A stretch of DNA of 32,838 nt from a bacterium. Lineage in GTDB: Bacteria > Pseudomonadota > Alphaproteobacteria > Rhizobiales > Aestuariivirgaceae. The stretch is taken from assembly GCA_022842165.1 (NCBI GenBank), contig JALHQC010000047.1, positions 1 to 32,838 on the forward strand, in the 5' to 3' direction. A model generated the notes under the pieces. The model did not search any database. It saw only the letters and a program-made list of their open reading frames with translations, and was not told the origin of the DNA. Made by a program: the position numbers and the translations under genes. Positions 24,687 to 32,838 of this stretch are shown in pieces; the first letter of the stretch is position 1, and each line of letters begins with the position of its first letter.

Positions 24687-25611
24687 GAACAATCTCACCA
24701 TCAAACAGTTTCGTTATTTCGAGGCCCTGGCGCGCCACGGCCACTTCGGCCGCGCGGCGGATGCCTGCGCCGTTTCCCAACCGGCCTTGTCGCTGCAGAT
24801 CAAGGACCTCGAGGAATCACTCGGTGCCATCCTGTTCGAGCGCGGGCCGCGCCAGGCCCGGCTGACCAGTTTCGGCGAGGAGTTCGCTCTCCGCGTCGGC
24901 AGCATCCTCCGGGCGGTCGACGAATTGGGCGATCTGGCGCGCGCCTCGCGGCATCGGCTGGCGGGGCGGTTGCGCCTCGGCGTCATCCCCACGGTGGCGC
25001 CCTATCTGCTGCCAACGATCATCGGCAAGCTCACGCACCTCTATGAAGGCCTCGATCTTCATGTGCGCGAAACCCTCACCGCCAAGCTCATTCAGGAACT
25101 CGCCGAAGGCAGGCTCGATACCGCGATTGTCGCCCTGCCAGTGTCGGAACCTTCGCTCGAGGAAATCGCTCTGTTCACGGAGAATTTTGTGCTGGTGCGG
25201 CCCGGCACGGAGGCAGGCAAGCCCATTCCCGACATCGAGACGCTGCGTGAAATGCGGCTGCTGCTGCTGGAGGAAGGGCACTGCTTCCGCGATCAGGCGC
25301 TGGATTTCTGCAAGCTCAACGCCGCCCTCCCGAGGGAGCTGCTGGAGGGAAGCTCGCTCTCTACACTGGTCCAGATGGTTGGTGCCGGCATCGGCGTAAC
25401 GCTCATTCCCGAAATGGCAGTGGCGGTCGAGACCCGCTCGGCCAGCGTTTCGATAGCGCGTTTCAAGACCGTCGAGCCGGCAAGGACCATCGGCATGGTA
25501 TGGCGGAAAACCAGCCCGCTCGCCGGCCAGCTTCTGCAGATCGCGGAAGTTGTCAGGCAGTCCGCCGATGTCTTGCGCCATGAACACGGCCGCGCTTCCG
25601 CTGCGTCGTGA
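24685..25611 (+). CDS. oxyR: OxyR, peroxide-sensing LysR-type regulator
   Basis: A 308-residue LysR-family activator. The N-terminal winged helix-turn-helix (about 3-62) contains RYFEALARHGHFGRAADACAVSQPALSLQIKDLE. The redox centre is clear: EEGHCFRDQALDFCKLN holds Cys200 and Cys209, the same nine-residue spacing as Cys199/Cys208 of E. coli OxyR, which form the activating disulfide on peroxide exposure. The RLGVIPTVAPYLLP strand after the hinge is also OxyR-like. The ATG at 24685 lies in an AT-rich leader with a poor ribosome site. The gene is divergent from katG, the arrangement found in many alphaproteobacteria, and likely controls both. Confidence 0.95.
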
Positions 25612-25733
25612 AGTCTTGCGGGCCGCTCACATCGATTCCTCCACAGAAAATATCTGGCTTCGTGCGGATGCAGCTGCCACTCGGGCGGCATAGGGCATAA
25701 GAAGCGCCCGAAGGCAGTTGACGGAAAGAATCC

Positions 25734-28058
25734 ATGGGAACTTCAGCACAGATCAGCCAGACCATTGCGGAAGAAATCGGCGCGCAGCCGCGGCAGGTTG
25801 CTGCGGCCGTTGCCCTGCTGGATGAGGGCGCCACCGTGCCCTTCATCGCCCGCTACCGCAAGGAGGCGACGGGTGGCCTCGACGACACCCAGCTTCGAAC
25901 CTTGGCCGAGCGGCTGATCTATCTTCGCGAGCTCGGATCGCGCCGGGAGGCCATCACCGAATCGATCCGCAGCCAGGGAAAGCTCACCGACGAACTGGCC
26001 CGCGCCATCGCTGCGGCAAAAACCAAGGCCGAGCTTGAGGACATCTATTTGCCCTACAAGCCCAAACGCCGCACCAAGGCGATGATCGCGCGCGAAAATG
26101 GCCTTGAACCATTGCTTGATGCCATTCTGGCCGACCGAGCGGCCGAACCCGATGTGCTGGCCGCGCCCTACCTGACCGAGACTGTGCCCGCGCTCAAGGA
26201 CGCACTCAACGGCGCGCGCGACATCATGATGGAACGCCTGGCGGAAAGCGCCGCCCTCCTGGGTGAGCTTCGTGCCTACATGAAGAGCGAGGCGATCCTG
26301 AGCGCCAAGGTAATGCCGGGTCAGGAAGAAAAGGGCGCCAAGTTCTCGGACTATTTCGATCATCGCGAGCCTTGGGCGACTGTGCCATCGCACCGCGCGC
26401 TCGCCATGCTGCGCGCTTCAAAGGAGGACGTGGTCAGTATCGACATTGGGCCCGACCCGGCAATCGGCGGAACGCGCGCCACTGAAATCATCTCGCGCCA
26501 CATTGGCATTGCTGGAAGCGGAGCGGGAGACCGCTGGCTTCGCGGCGTCGCCGAATGGACGTGGAGCGTGAAGCTGTCAACGACCATGATGATCGATCTC
26601 CTGGGCGACCTCCGCAACCGCGCCCAACAGGAGGCAATTGCCGTCTTTGCGCGAAACCTCAGGAATCTTCTTCTGGCCGCGCCTGCCGGCCAGCGGGCAA
26701 CGCTCGGCCTCGATCCCGGCATCCGCACCGGTGTCAAAGCCGCCGTGGTTGACGCCACGGGCCGCTTGCTGGCCACCGAGACGATCTATCCCTTCCAGCC
26801 GAAGAACGATGTCCGCGGCGCTCAAGCCACAATCCTGCGCCTCATCGCGCAACATGGCGTCGAACTGATTGCCATCGGCAATGGCACGGCCAGCCGCGAG
26901 ACCGAGCGCCTCGTGTCCGACACTGTGGCGCTGCTGCCCAAGGACATGCGCGCCCCGTCCAAAGTCGTCGTATCGGAAGCCGGAGCATCGGTCTACTCCG
27001 CGTCCGAGCTTGCCGCACGCGAATTCCCGGATCTCGATGTCTCGCTTCGTGGCGCTGTCTCGATTGCCCGCCGCCTGCAGGACCCTCTGGCCGAACTCGT
27101 GAAGATCGAACCGAAGTCGATTGGCGTAGGCCAGTATCAACATGATGTCGACCAGTATGATCTGGCGCGCTCGCTCGAGGCCGTGGTCGAGGATGCGGTG
27201 AATGCCGTAGGCGTCGATCTCAATACCGCGTCAGCGCCGCTTCTTTCCCGCGTGTCAGGTCTGGGAGCGAGCCTCGCCGAAGCCATTGTCGAGTACCGCA
27301 ACGCCAATGGCGCCTTCCGCTCGCGTCATGAACTCCTCAAGGTCTCGCGGCTCGGCCCCCGCGCCTTCGAGCAGTCCGCAGGCTTCCTGCGCATCAGGGA
27401 TGGTGACGAGCCGCTCGATTTCTCGTCGGTCCATCCGGAAGCCTATGGTGTCGCCAGAAGGATCGTTGCGGCCTGCGGGCGTGACATTCGCAGCCTCATG
27501 GGAGATACCAAAGCGCTGCGAAACCTGAAGCCGCAGGATTTTGTATCCGAAGGTTTCGGGCTTCCGACGATCCGCGACATTCTGGCCGAACTGGAAAAGC
27601 CCGGGCGCGATCCGCGGCCGTCCTTCAAGACTGCGACATTCACCGATGGTGTGGAGGACATCAAGGATCTGAAGCCCGGCATGTCGCTCGAAGGCACTGT
27701 CACCAATGTCGCGGCCTTTGGCGCCTTCGTCGACATCGGCGTGCATCAGGACGGGCTGGTGCATGTCAGCCAGTTGGCTGACCGCTTCATCAAGGATCCG
27801 CATGAAGCGGTGAAGGCCGGCGACATCGTCCGGGTCCGCGTTCTCGAGGTCGACGTGGCGCGGAAGCGCATCAGCCTGTCGATGTGCAAGGATGCAGGAG
27901 AGCAGCTGCGCAGCAACGCTCCAGCGGGGGATGCCTCAGCAACCGGCCAGAGGAACGCCGTGAAGCCGAAGGCGGTGAAACCGGCGCCGAAGGCAGAGGC
28001 GGGCAGTCTTGGTGCGGCATTGCGCGAAGCGATGCAGCGGAAAGGACCGCAGTCCTAG
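25734..28058 (+). CDS. tex: Tex family RNA-binding transcription accessory protein
   Basis: A 774-residue cytoplasmic nucleic-acid-binding protein of the Tex/Spt6-related family, involved in transcription and gene-expression homeostasis. The order of parts is an N-terminal helical region with [18 protein letters not shown] (about 33-50), a YqgF-like RNase H fold near 325-450 ([17 protein letters not shown]), helix-hairpin-helix motifs near 490-560 ([17 protein letters not shown]), and an S1 RNA-binding domain near 640-715 ([28 protein letters not shown]). A Lys/Ala/Pro-rich tail of ~50 residues ends the protein. Length is standard (about 770). It is transcribed alone; a hairpin lies over its stop codon, and the next gene is convergent. 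Confidence 0.97.
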   Translation: MGTSAQISQTIAEEIGAQPRQVAAAVALLDEGATVPFIARYRKEATGGLDDTQLRTLAERLIYLRELGSRREAITESIRSQGKLTDELARAIAAAKTKAELEDIYLPYKPKRRTKAMIARENGLEPLLDAILADRAAEPDVLAAPYLTETVPALKDALNGARDIMMERLAESAALLGELRAYMKSEAILSAKVMPGQEEKGAKFSDYFDHREPWATVPSHRALAMLRASKEDVVSIDIGPDPAIGGTRATEIISRHIGIAGSGAGDRWLRGVAEWTWSVKLSTTMMIDLLGDLRNRAQQEAIAVFARNLRNLLLAAPAGQRATLGLDPGIRTGVKAAVVDATGRLLATETIYPFQPKNDVRGAQATILRLIAQHGVELIAIGNGTASRETERLVSDTVALLPKDMRAPSKVVVSEAGASVYSASELAAREFPDLDVSLRGAVSIARRLQDPLAELVKIEPKSIGVGQYQHDVDQYDLARSLEAVVEDAVNAVGVDLNTASAPLLSRVSGLGASLAEAIVEYRNANGAFRSRHELLKVSRLGPRAFEQSAGFLRIRDGDEPLDFSSVHPEAYGVARRIVAACGRDIRSLMGDTKALRNLKPQDFVSEGFGLPTIRDILAELEKPGRDPRPSFKTATFTDGVEDIKDLKPGMSLEGTVTNVAAFGAFVDIGVHQDGLVHVSQLADRFIKDPHEAVKAGDIVRVRVLEVDVARKRISLSMCKDAGEQLRSNAPAGDASATGQRNAVKPKAVKPAPKAEAGSLGAALREAMQRKGPQS

Positions 28059-28069
28059 GGGGCACTGCG
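28048..28069. terminator. Hairpin at the end of tex
   Basis: CGCAGT (28048-28053) and ACTGCG (28064-28069) pair, and inner CC/GG pairs can extend the stem with one bulge. The tex stop (28056-28058) is in the loop and TTTCC follows. It lies between convergent genes ending at 28058 and 28080. Confidence 0.5.
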
Positions 28070-28079
28070 TTTCCACAAG

Positions 28080-28874
28080 TCAGCGGAGGGTCAGTCCGCC
28101 GTCGATCGTCATGATCTCGCCGGTGGTGAAGCTCGCCGCATCGGATGCGAGATAGACCGTTGCGCCGACGAGTTCTTCAACCGAGCCGATACGGTTCTGG
28201 ACCGCGCCCTTCGCCCACTGATTGTTGACGACATCGGGATGATCGCGCAGCACCTCCTCGGTGAGTTCGGTCAGCACATAGCCCGGTGCAATCGCGTTGA
28301 CGCGGATGTTATGTTCGGCCCATTCGGTGGCCAGGCACTTGGTCAGCATGTGGACGCCGGCCTTCGAAACATTGTAGGCCGCGTGGCGGAAAGGCCAGTT
28401 CACGATCCTTCCTGACATCGAACCGACCGAAATGATCGCGCCGGACTTCTGTTCGATCATCCGGCGGCCAACGGCGCGCGACATGAGGAAGACGCCGTCC
28501 AGGTTGACGGCCATCGTGCGGCGCCAGTCGTCGAGGCTGCAGGTTTCGGCATGGGCTGGCAGCACGATGCCGGCATTGTTGATGAGAATGTCGATACGCC
28601 CCCACCGCGCATTGACCTCTTCGGCGATGCGCAGGGTGTCGGCCTCGTTCGAGACATCGGCCTTGATCACCATGGCATCGCGGCCTTCGGCACGAATTCC
28701 GGCGGCAACCGCCTCGGCACGCTCGACAGTCGACTGGACGACGATCGCCACATCGGCGCCATGGGCGGCAAGACCCTCCGCCAGTGCCTTGCCGATGCCG
28801 CGCGACCCGCCGGTGACGATGGCCTTCTTGCCCTCGAGGCTGAAAATTCCGCGATAGTTCGAGATTGTAGACAT
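28080..28874 (-). CDS. Short-chain dehydrogenase/reductase (SDR)
   Basis: A 264-residue classical SDR, NAD(P)-dependent oxidoreductase. The cofactor loop TGGSRGIGKA is at 21-30, followed by NNAG (99-102) and the catalytic set Ser154, Tyr167 and Lys171 (GSMSG, then YNVSK). IRVNAIAPGYVLTEL and the terminal FTTGEIMTIDGGLTLR are typical of polyol/sugar alcohol and 3-oxoacyl reductase-like SDRs. ATG 28874 is picked because GGGAGGGGAAC stands directly upstream; the frame continues to 29144 but only as antisense of the neighbouring gene. Downstream of the iron-type alcohol dehydrogenase with a 29-base gap, it is likely co-transcribed with it. Substrate unknown, plausibly a polyol, given the neighbours. 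Confidence 0.92.
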   Translation of the reverse strand: MSTISNYRGIFSLEGKKAIVTGGSRGIGKALAEGLAAHGADVAIVVQSTVERAEAVAAGIRAEGRDAMVIKADVSNEADTLRIAEEVNARWGRIDILINNAGIVLPAHAETCSLDDWRRTMAVNLDGVFLMSRAVGRRMIEQKSGAIISVGSMSGRIVNWPFRHAAYNVSKAGVHMLTKCLATEWAEHNIRVNAIAPGYVLTELTEEVLRDHPDVVNNQWAKGAVQNRIGSVEELVGATVYLASDAASFTTGEIMTIDGGLTLR

Positions 28875-28903
28875 GTTCCCCTCCCGGCCGTTCGAGCGTT
28901 TTG

Positions 28904-30016
28904 TCAGAATGCTTCGCGCATAATGCCGAGATAGTCGTCTGCCGTAGCGATACGCGGGTTGGTCGCGTGGCAATGGTCCTTGAGGGCCTCCTGAGAAACG
29001 TAGCGCATCATTTCCTCCGTCACGCCCATGGCGCCAAGGCCGGAAGGAATGCCGATGCTGCGGTTGAGTTCGGCGATGGCCTCGTCCGGCGCCTTTCCGA
29101 AGAAAGATGCAAGCAGATCCCATTTGGCGCCGATGGCTTCGCAATTGAAGCGCAGAACGGCCGGCATGAGAACGGCGTTGAGTGTGCCGTGATGAAGGTT
29201 AAGCTGGCGGATCGCGCCCAGGGGATGGGTCAGCGCATGAACCGCGCCAAGCCCCTTCTGGAAGGCCATGGCGCCTTCGAGCGCACACATCATCATGTCC
29301 CGCCGGGCGGCCTTGTCCTGCCCATTGCGCACGGCGGCAACGAGAGAACGCCAGCCGCGTGTGAGCCCGTCCATCGCAATGGCGTCGGCGGGCGGATTGA
29401 AGGCCGAAGCCATGTAGGTCTCGAGGCAGTGCGACATCGCATCCATGCCGGTCGCCGCGGTAAGGAAGGCCGGCAGGCCATAGGTCAGTTCCGGATCGCA
29501 AAGGGCGATCGATGGCAGCATGTGCGGAGAGATGATGCCGAGCTTGCGGCCTTCCGCCGTGATGATGACGGCGGCACGGCCAACTTCCGAACCGGTGCCA
29601 GACGTGGTTGGAATGGCAATCATCGGGCAGATGCGGCCATGGATGCGCGAAACGCCGCCTGCCACTAGCGTATACTGCGCCAGCGGCCCTTCATGCCCGG
29701 TGAGCAGGCGCACGGCCTTGGCAAGATCGAGCGCCGAACCGCCGCCCAGCCCGATGACACCATCGCAGGTGCCCTGCTTGTAGATGGTGTGGGCTTCCAG
29801 CACCGCCTCTTCCGTCGGGTTTGCGGGCGTTGCATCGAAGATGACGGCGGGAGTCTTGAGCAATGCCGTGACACGGTCCACCATTCCCGTGGCCACCAGT
29901 CCCTTGTCGGTTGCGATCAGCGGGCGGGACATGCCAAGGGCCGCCAGGAATTCCGGCAGGCGCTGGATTTGCCCTTCGCCGAATTCGATACGGGTCAAAT
30001 AGGAGATCGTGCTCAT
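28904..30016 (-). CDS. Iron-containing (group III) alcohol dehydrogenase
   Basis: A 370-residue NAD(P)-dependent dehydrogenase of the FucO/AdhB type. The cofactor loop GGGSALDLAKAV is at 91-102 and PTTSGTGSEVGRAAVI at 136-151. Metal ligands are visible as Asp192 and His196 (TGMDAMSHCLE), His264 (ALTHPLGA) and His276 (NLHHGTLNAVLMP), the standard set. Length fits (about 380). The ATG at 30016 has only a weak ribosome site. It heads the minus-strand pair with the SDR and faces a FadR-type regulator across 129 bases, which suggests control by that regulator. Its reaction is oxidation of a small primary or secondary alcohol, or the reverse reduction of an aldehyde; which one is not evident. Confidence 0.93.
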   Translation of the reverse strand: MSTISYLTRIEFGEGQIQRLPEFLAALGMSRPLIATDKGLVATGMVDRVTALLKTPAVIFDATPANPTEEAVLEAHTIYKQGTCDGVIGLGGGSALDLAKAVRLLTGHEGPLAQYTLVAGGVSRIHGRICPMIAIPTTSGTGSEVGRAAVIITAEGRKLGIISPHMLPSIALCDPELTYGLPAFLTAATGMDAMSHCLETYMASAFNPPADAIAMDGLTRGWRSLVAAVRNGQDKAARRDMMMCALEGAMAFQKGLGAVHALTHPLGAIRQLNLHHGTLNAVLMPAVLRFNCEAIGAKWDLLASFFGKAPDEAIAELNRSIGIPSGLGAMGVTEEMMRYVSQEALKDHCHATNPRIATADDYLGIMREAF

Positions 30017-30059
30017 GAGACAGGCTAACTTTCTACTTGTTTCGATGTGTAATATATGA

Positions 30060-30071
30060 GTTACTAGTCAC
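30060..30071. promoter_or_regulatory. Candidate GntR operator in the divergent gap
   Basis: GTTACTAGTCAC is a palindrome with five of six pairs matching, centred on ACTAGT. It lies between the iron alcohol dehydrogenase and the GntR gene, inside a 15-base segment (30052-30066) that recurs with one mismatch at 30179-30193. A role as the site for the adjacent GntR protein is plausible, not shown. Confidence 0.4.
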
Positions 30072-30145
30072 AGATCAGTGTGCGTCTGTCAATTGGCATC
30101 CTCTACCCAATTCTAACCACAAATTCCGGCCAGAGTCCTCTCCAG

Positions 30146-30868
30146 ATGACAGAAAAGTCGCCCGCAAAATCTGATCAGATATATGAGTTTCTAAGGCGGG
30201 CTATTGTACGGCTCGATCTCGAGCCAGGCTCGGCCATTCTCGAGAAGGATTTCTGTACCAGCTTCGATGTATCGCGAACGCCCGTCCGTGAGGCGCTGCA
30301 GAGGCTCGCCGAGGAGGATCTGGTCGACATCTTTCCGCATTCCGGCACCTTTGTCAGCCGGATTTCGTTCAAGGTCGCCAAGGAGGGCTTCGTGCTCCGC
30401 CGCGCGCTGGAAGTTGAAAGCGTCCGGAAGGCCTGTGAACACGTTTCCGAGGGCGGCCTGGCGCAGCTGGACGCCATTATCGCCCGGATGCGGGTCATCC
30501 TCGCAGACGGCCGGCTGGAAGACTATCTCGAAGTGGACGATGCCTTTCACGCCGCGATCGCGCGAATGAGCGGCTATCCGCGAATCTGGAAATTCATCAC
30601 GCTGGCGAAAGTGCATCTCGACCGTATGCGGCAGCTCAGCGCGCCGGTGCCGGGCCATCTTGCGGAGGTGACCGAGCAACATGCCGCGATCGTGCAGGCG
30701 CTGCAGCGCCGCAATCCCATGCAGGCCGAACTTGCCATGCGGATTCATCTCGACAGCTCGTTCGCCGTGATGGCCGGCATGTATGACGACAAGGCCGCAT
30801 TGTTTTCAGAAACAATGGATAAGAAATTGCCGGGCGCTTCGGTGCCCCGGGGAGGTTTGAATGACTGA
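30146..30868 (+). CDS. GntR-family transcription regulator, FadR (FCD) subfamily
   Basis: A 240-residue one-component regulator. Residues ~10-75 form the GntR winged helix (QIYEFLRRAIVRLDLEPGSAI, SRTPVREALQRLAEEDLVDIFPHSGTFVS). Residues ~85-220 are an all-helical FCD effector domain with the metal-ligand-type pattern FVLRRALEVESVRKA, DDAFHAAIARMSG and EQHAAIVQALQRRN, with Asp/His positions expected for a bound metal and carboxylate ligand. ATG 30146 is preferred over GTG 30080 because it begins shortly before the winged helix. It overlaps the GMC oxidoreductase start by eight bases and is divergent from the alcohol dehydrogenase, so it probably controls both directions in response to a pathway acid or intermediate. 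Confidence 0.92.
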   Translation: MTEKSPAKSDQIYEFLRRAIVRLDLEPGSAILEKDFCTSFDVSRTPVREALQRLAEEDLVDIFPHSGTFVSRISFKVAKEGFVLRRALEVESVRKACEHVSEGGLAQLDAIIARMRVILADGRLEDYLEVDDAFHAAIARMSGYPRIWKFITLAKVHLDRMRQLSAPVPGHLAEVTEQHAAIVQALQRRNPMQAELAMRIHLDSSFAVMAGMYDDKAALFSETMDKKLPGASVPRGGLND

Positions 30869-32459
30869 GCTGCGGAAATCCTATGATGCGGTCGTCATCG
30901 GCGCAGGCGTCGGTGGTGGTGCAATGGCCAACATGCTGGCGCGGGCCGGGGCAACGGTACTGGTGATCGAGCGCGGCACGAGACTTCCCCGCGAGGCCGC
31001 CAACTGGAGCGTAAAGGCCGTCTTCCACGAGAAGCGCTACGCCGCAAAGGAAACCTGGCGCGACCGCAGCGGACAGGAATTCAATCCCTCGACCTACTAT
31101 TACGTTGGCGGCAACTCCAAATTCTTCGGCACCGCCACGCTGCGCTTCCGCGCCGAGGATTTCGAGGCGCTGGAACACGAGGCGGGCATCGCCCCGGCCT
31201 GGCCGATCCGCTATGCCGATCTCGCGCCCTATTATGACGAGGCCGAACGCCTGATGGGCACGCACGGAACGGCCGGCATGGACCCCTGCGAGCCGCCACG
31301 TTCCGGCCCCATGCCGCATCCCGCCATCGGCCACGAGCCCGAGATCGCCGCTATCGACAAGCGCCTGCGCGAGAAGGGGCTGAAGCCGTTTCCATTGCCA
31401 GTGGCGATCGACCTTCACCCCGGCGGCAAATGTATCCGTTGCCGCACCTGCGACGGGTTTGCCTGCAAGCTGGGCGCCAAGAACGATGCCGAAGTGCGCC
31501 TCGTCGATCCGGCAATCGCCACCGGCAATGTCGACTTGATCCTCGAAACCTACGTGCACCGGCTCATTACCGACGACACGGGGCGCAAGGTGGTCGGCGT
31601 CGAGGTCGAACAGAAGGGCCGGAAGAGGACGATCAACGGAGAGTTTTTCATTTCGAGCGCCGGCGCCATCAACTCCGCCGCCTTGCTGCTCCGCTCCGCC
31701 AGCGCCAGGCACCCGAAAGGGCTTGGCAACAACAGCTCCGATCAGCTTGGCCGCAATTACATGGCCCACAACAACACGGCCATGATGGCGGTGAACCCGT
31801 TCAGGAAAAACCATGTGGTGTTCCAGAAGTCGCTGTGCATCAATGATTTCTATCTCGCGAACAGCGTGAAGCCCTATCCCCTGGGCAACGTGCAGGGACT
31901 TGGCAAGCTGCAGGGCGGCATGCTGACCGCCAACATGAAGGGCACGCCCGAATGGCTGATGAGCTGGTTTGCGGAGCGAAGCATCGACTGGTGGATCATG
32001 TCGGAAGACCTGCCCGATGCCGAAAACCGCGTGACCGTCGATGATGATGGCAAGATCAGGCTGTCCTACACGCCGAACAACCTGAAATCCCATCGCGAAC
32101 TGGTGAAGCACTGGACCAGGCTGATGCGCTCCATGGGCTATCCCATCATCATCACGCAGAAGATGGACATCAAGGTCGCCATGCATCAATGCGGTACGGC
32201 GCGGTTTGGTAACGACCCTGCGGCTTCGGTTCTCGATCCTTTCTGCAAGGCATGGGATGTCGACAATCTCTATGTCGTCGATGCCTCCTTCCTGCCATCC
32301 TCGACAGCCGTCAACCCTTCGCTCACCATCGTCGCGCAGGCGGTGCGGACGGCCGATCACTTGCTGAGCGACGTTTTCAAGGTCCGGAAGAGCCATGGCA
32401 GTGCGCCGGGCAGGGACGTTGCCAGCGGCGGTGTGGCCGGAATGGCCGCAACCGGCTAG
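30861..32459 (+). CDS. GMC-family FAD oxidoreductase
   Basis: A 532-residue flavoprotein of the glucose-methanol-choline family. The FAD motif VIGAGVGGGAMANMLARAGATVLVIERG is at about 12-39. YVGGNSKFFGTATLRF is the usual second FAD element, and the C-terminal NPSLTIVAQAVRTADHL plus HQCGTARFG hold the active-site Asn/His pair region. A cysteine-rich stretch CIRCRTCDGFACKLGAK (about 192-208) is shared with alpha subunits of membrane gluconate/sorbitol dehydrogenase-like enzymes. No signal peptide is visible. GGAGG eight bases ahead of ATG 30861 is a strong ribosome site, and the start overlaps the GntR stop. It likely oxidises a sugar or polyol and may pass electrons to a cytochrome or to quinone; no partner subunits are in the window. 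Confidence 0.9.
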   Translation: MTELRKSYDAVVIGAGVGGGAMANMLARAGATVLVIERGTRLPREAANWSVKAVFHEKRYAAKETWRDRSGQEFNPSTYYYVGGNSKFFGTATLRFRAEDFEALEHEAGIAPAWPIRYADLAPYYDEAERLMGTHGTAGMDPCEPPRSGPMPHPAIGHEPEIAAIDKRLREKGLKPFPLPVAIDLHPGGKCIRCRTCDGFACKLGAKNDAEVRLVDPAIATGNVDLILETYVHRLITDDTGRKVVGVEVEQKGRKRTINGEFFISSAGAINSAALLLRSASARHPKGLGNNSSDQLGRNYMAHNNTAMMAVNPFRKNHVVFQKSLCINDFYLANSVKPYPLGNVQGLGKLQGGMLTANMKGTPEWLMSWFAERSIDWWIMSEDLPDAENRVTVDDDGKIRLSYTPNNLKSHRELVKHWTRLMRSMGYPIIITQKMDIKVAMHQCGTARFGNDPAASVLDPFCKAWDVDNLYVVDASFLPSSTAVNPSLTIVAQAVRTADHLLSDVFKVRKSHGSAPGRDVASGGVAGMAATG

Positions 32460-32589
32460 CGCGCCGCAGCCTCTCCCTTCTGGCGCTGAAGGAACCAATA
32501 TGTCCGGCGGTGATTGAGCCAGTGTCAGCCGCCGGCGCATGATGACGCATGAGCGTCGCGCCGCTGCTCGGAATCGGGGAATAAGGATC

Positions 32590-32838
32590 TTGCAGCGCTT
32601 TTCCTGCTCGGATTGCGGAAACGATGTTCATTTCGAGAACACCGCCTGCGTGCGATGCGGCAGCTGGCTCGGCTATGCACATGCGGCGGATCGCATGCTG
32701 GCGCTACCGGAAGTGCAGTCGTTATGGCATGACGGCGGAAGGCCATACGGCCCTTGTTCGAACCGGCAAAGCATCGGCTGCAACTGGCTTGTGGCGGATG
32801 CGTCAGATAGCCTGTGCCTCAGTTGCCGATTTACCACG
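32590..32838 (+). CDS. Zinc-ribbon protein, N-terminal part (probable zinc-binding metallopeptidase family), cut by window edge
   Basis: The frame is open to the last base. It reads FSCSDCGNDVHFENTACVRCGSWLGY, then PCSNRQSIGCNW and SLCLSCR, giving paired CxxC motifs and an extra Cys pair. This matches the N-terminus of the putative zinc-binding metallopeptidase family (COG4307), whose catalytic domain would lie outside the window. The start is uncertain: TTG at 32590 has AAGGA/GGGGA upstream at tight spacing, and an in-frame ATG pair at 32539/32542 would add 16-17 Arg-rich residues. I prefer the TTG because the family begins close to the first CxxC. Confidence 0.7.
   Translation, partial: MQRFSCSDCGNDVHFENTACVRCGSWLGYAHAADRMLALPEVQSLWHDGGRPYGPCSNRQSIGCNWLVADASDSLCLSCRFTT

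Noticed and set aside
28874..30016. SDR and iron alcohol dehydrogenase both start with MSTIS.
   Set aside because: A five-residue match at two N-termini is easily coincidental, and the proteins belong to unrelated folds.
30636..32540. Long minus-strand open frame (634 codons) opposite the GMC oxidoreductase gene.
   Set aside because: The composition is typical of a shadow frame with no recognisable motif, while the plus strand is a complete GMC protein.

Overview
The window is a GC-rich, densely packed segment of an alphaproteobacterial replicon. It most likely comes from a Hyphomicrobiales (rhizobia-like) organism. The grounds are codon usage, ATGA-type gene overlaps, two matches to the alphaproteobacterial general-stress (EcfG) promoter pattern GGAAC-N16/17-CGTT, and a glycosyltransferase / UDP-galactopyranose mutase / GH1-like trio of a kind I associate with rhizobia. 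The genus cannot be fixed by reading alone. I saw no tRNA, rRNA, CRISPR array, insertion sequence or phage gene.

Region 1 (1-11165) is a sugar and stress region. It holds the 3' part of an FGGY sugar kinase, a YciF-type ferritin-like stress protein with an EcfG-like promoter, and a GH43-like beta-propeller protein. Next come a three-gene polysaccharide operon (glycosyltransferase, UDP-galactopyranose mutase, GH1-like protein), an isochorismatase-type hydrolase, a manganese catalase fused to a second YciF domain, and a DUF2254 membrane protein.

Region 2 (11251-22283) is the most interesting part: ten co-directional genes, mostly overlapping or nearly touching. The order is FAD glycerol-3-phosphate dehydrogenase (glpD-like), a diverged glycerol kinase, an sn-glycerol-1-phosphate dehydrogenase (AraM/EgsA family), a xylulokinase-like FGGY kinase, a SorC-family regulator, TPP-dependent E1 alpha and E1 beta of acetoin/2-oxoacid dehydrogenase type, an 80-residue free-standing lipoyl domain, a class II (fructose-bisphosphate type) aldolase, and a LplA-like lipoate ligase. 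Several of these would converge on dihydroxyacetone phosphate. The E1/lipoyl part has its own probable lipoylating enzyme, but no E2 acyltransferase or E3 is present. I read it as a polyol or unusual-sugar catabolic operon whose substrate I cannot name.

Region 3 (22328-25611) is a classical divergent peroxide-defence pair, katG and oxyR. Region 4 (25734-28058) is the housekeeping gene tex. Region 5 (28080-32459) is a second small catabolic locus: an SDR dehydrogenase and an iron-type alcohol dehydrogenase on the minus strand, divergent from a FadR-type GntR regulator that is translationally coupled to a GMC flavoprotein oxidoreductase. The right edge cuts into a gene starting with a multi-cysteine zinc-ribbon domain.

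Two themes run through the window: oxidative/general stress (yciF twice, Mn catalase, katG, oxyR) and oxidation or phosphorylation of small polyols and sugars (three FGGY kinases and five dehydrogenases or oxidases).
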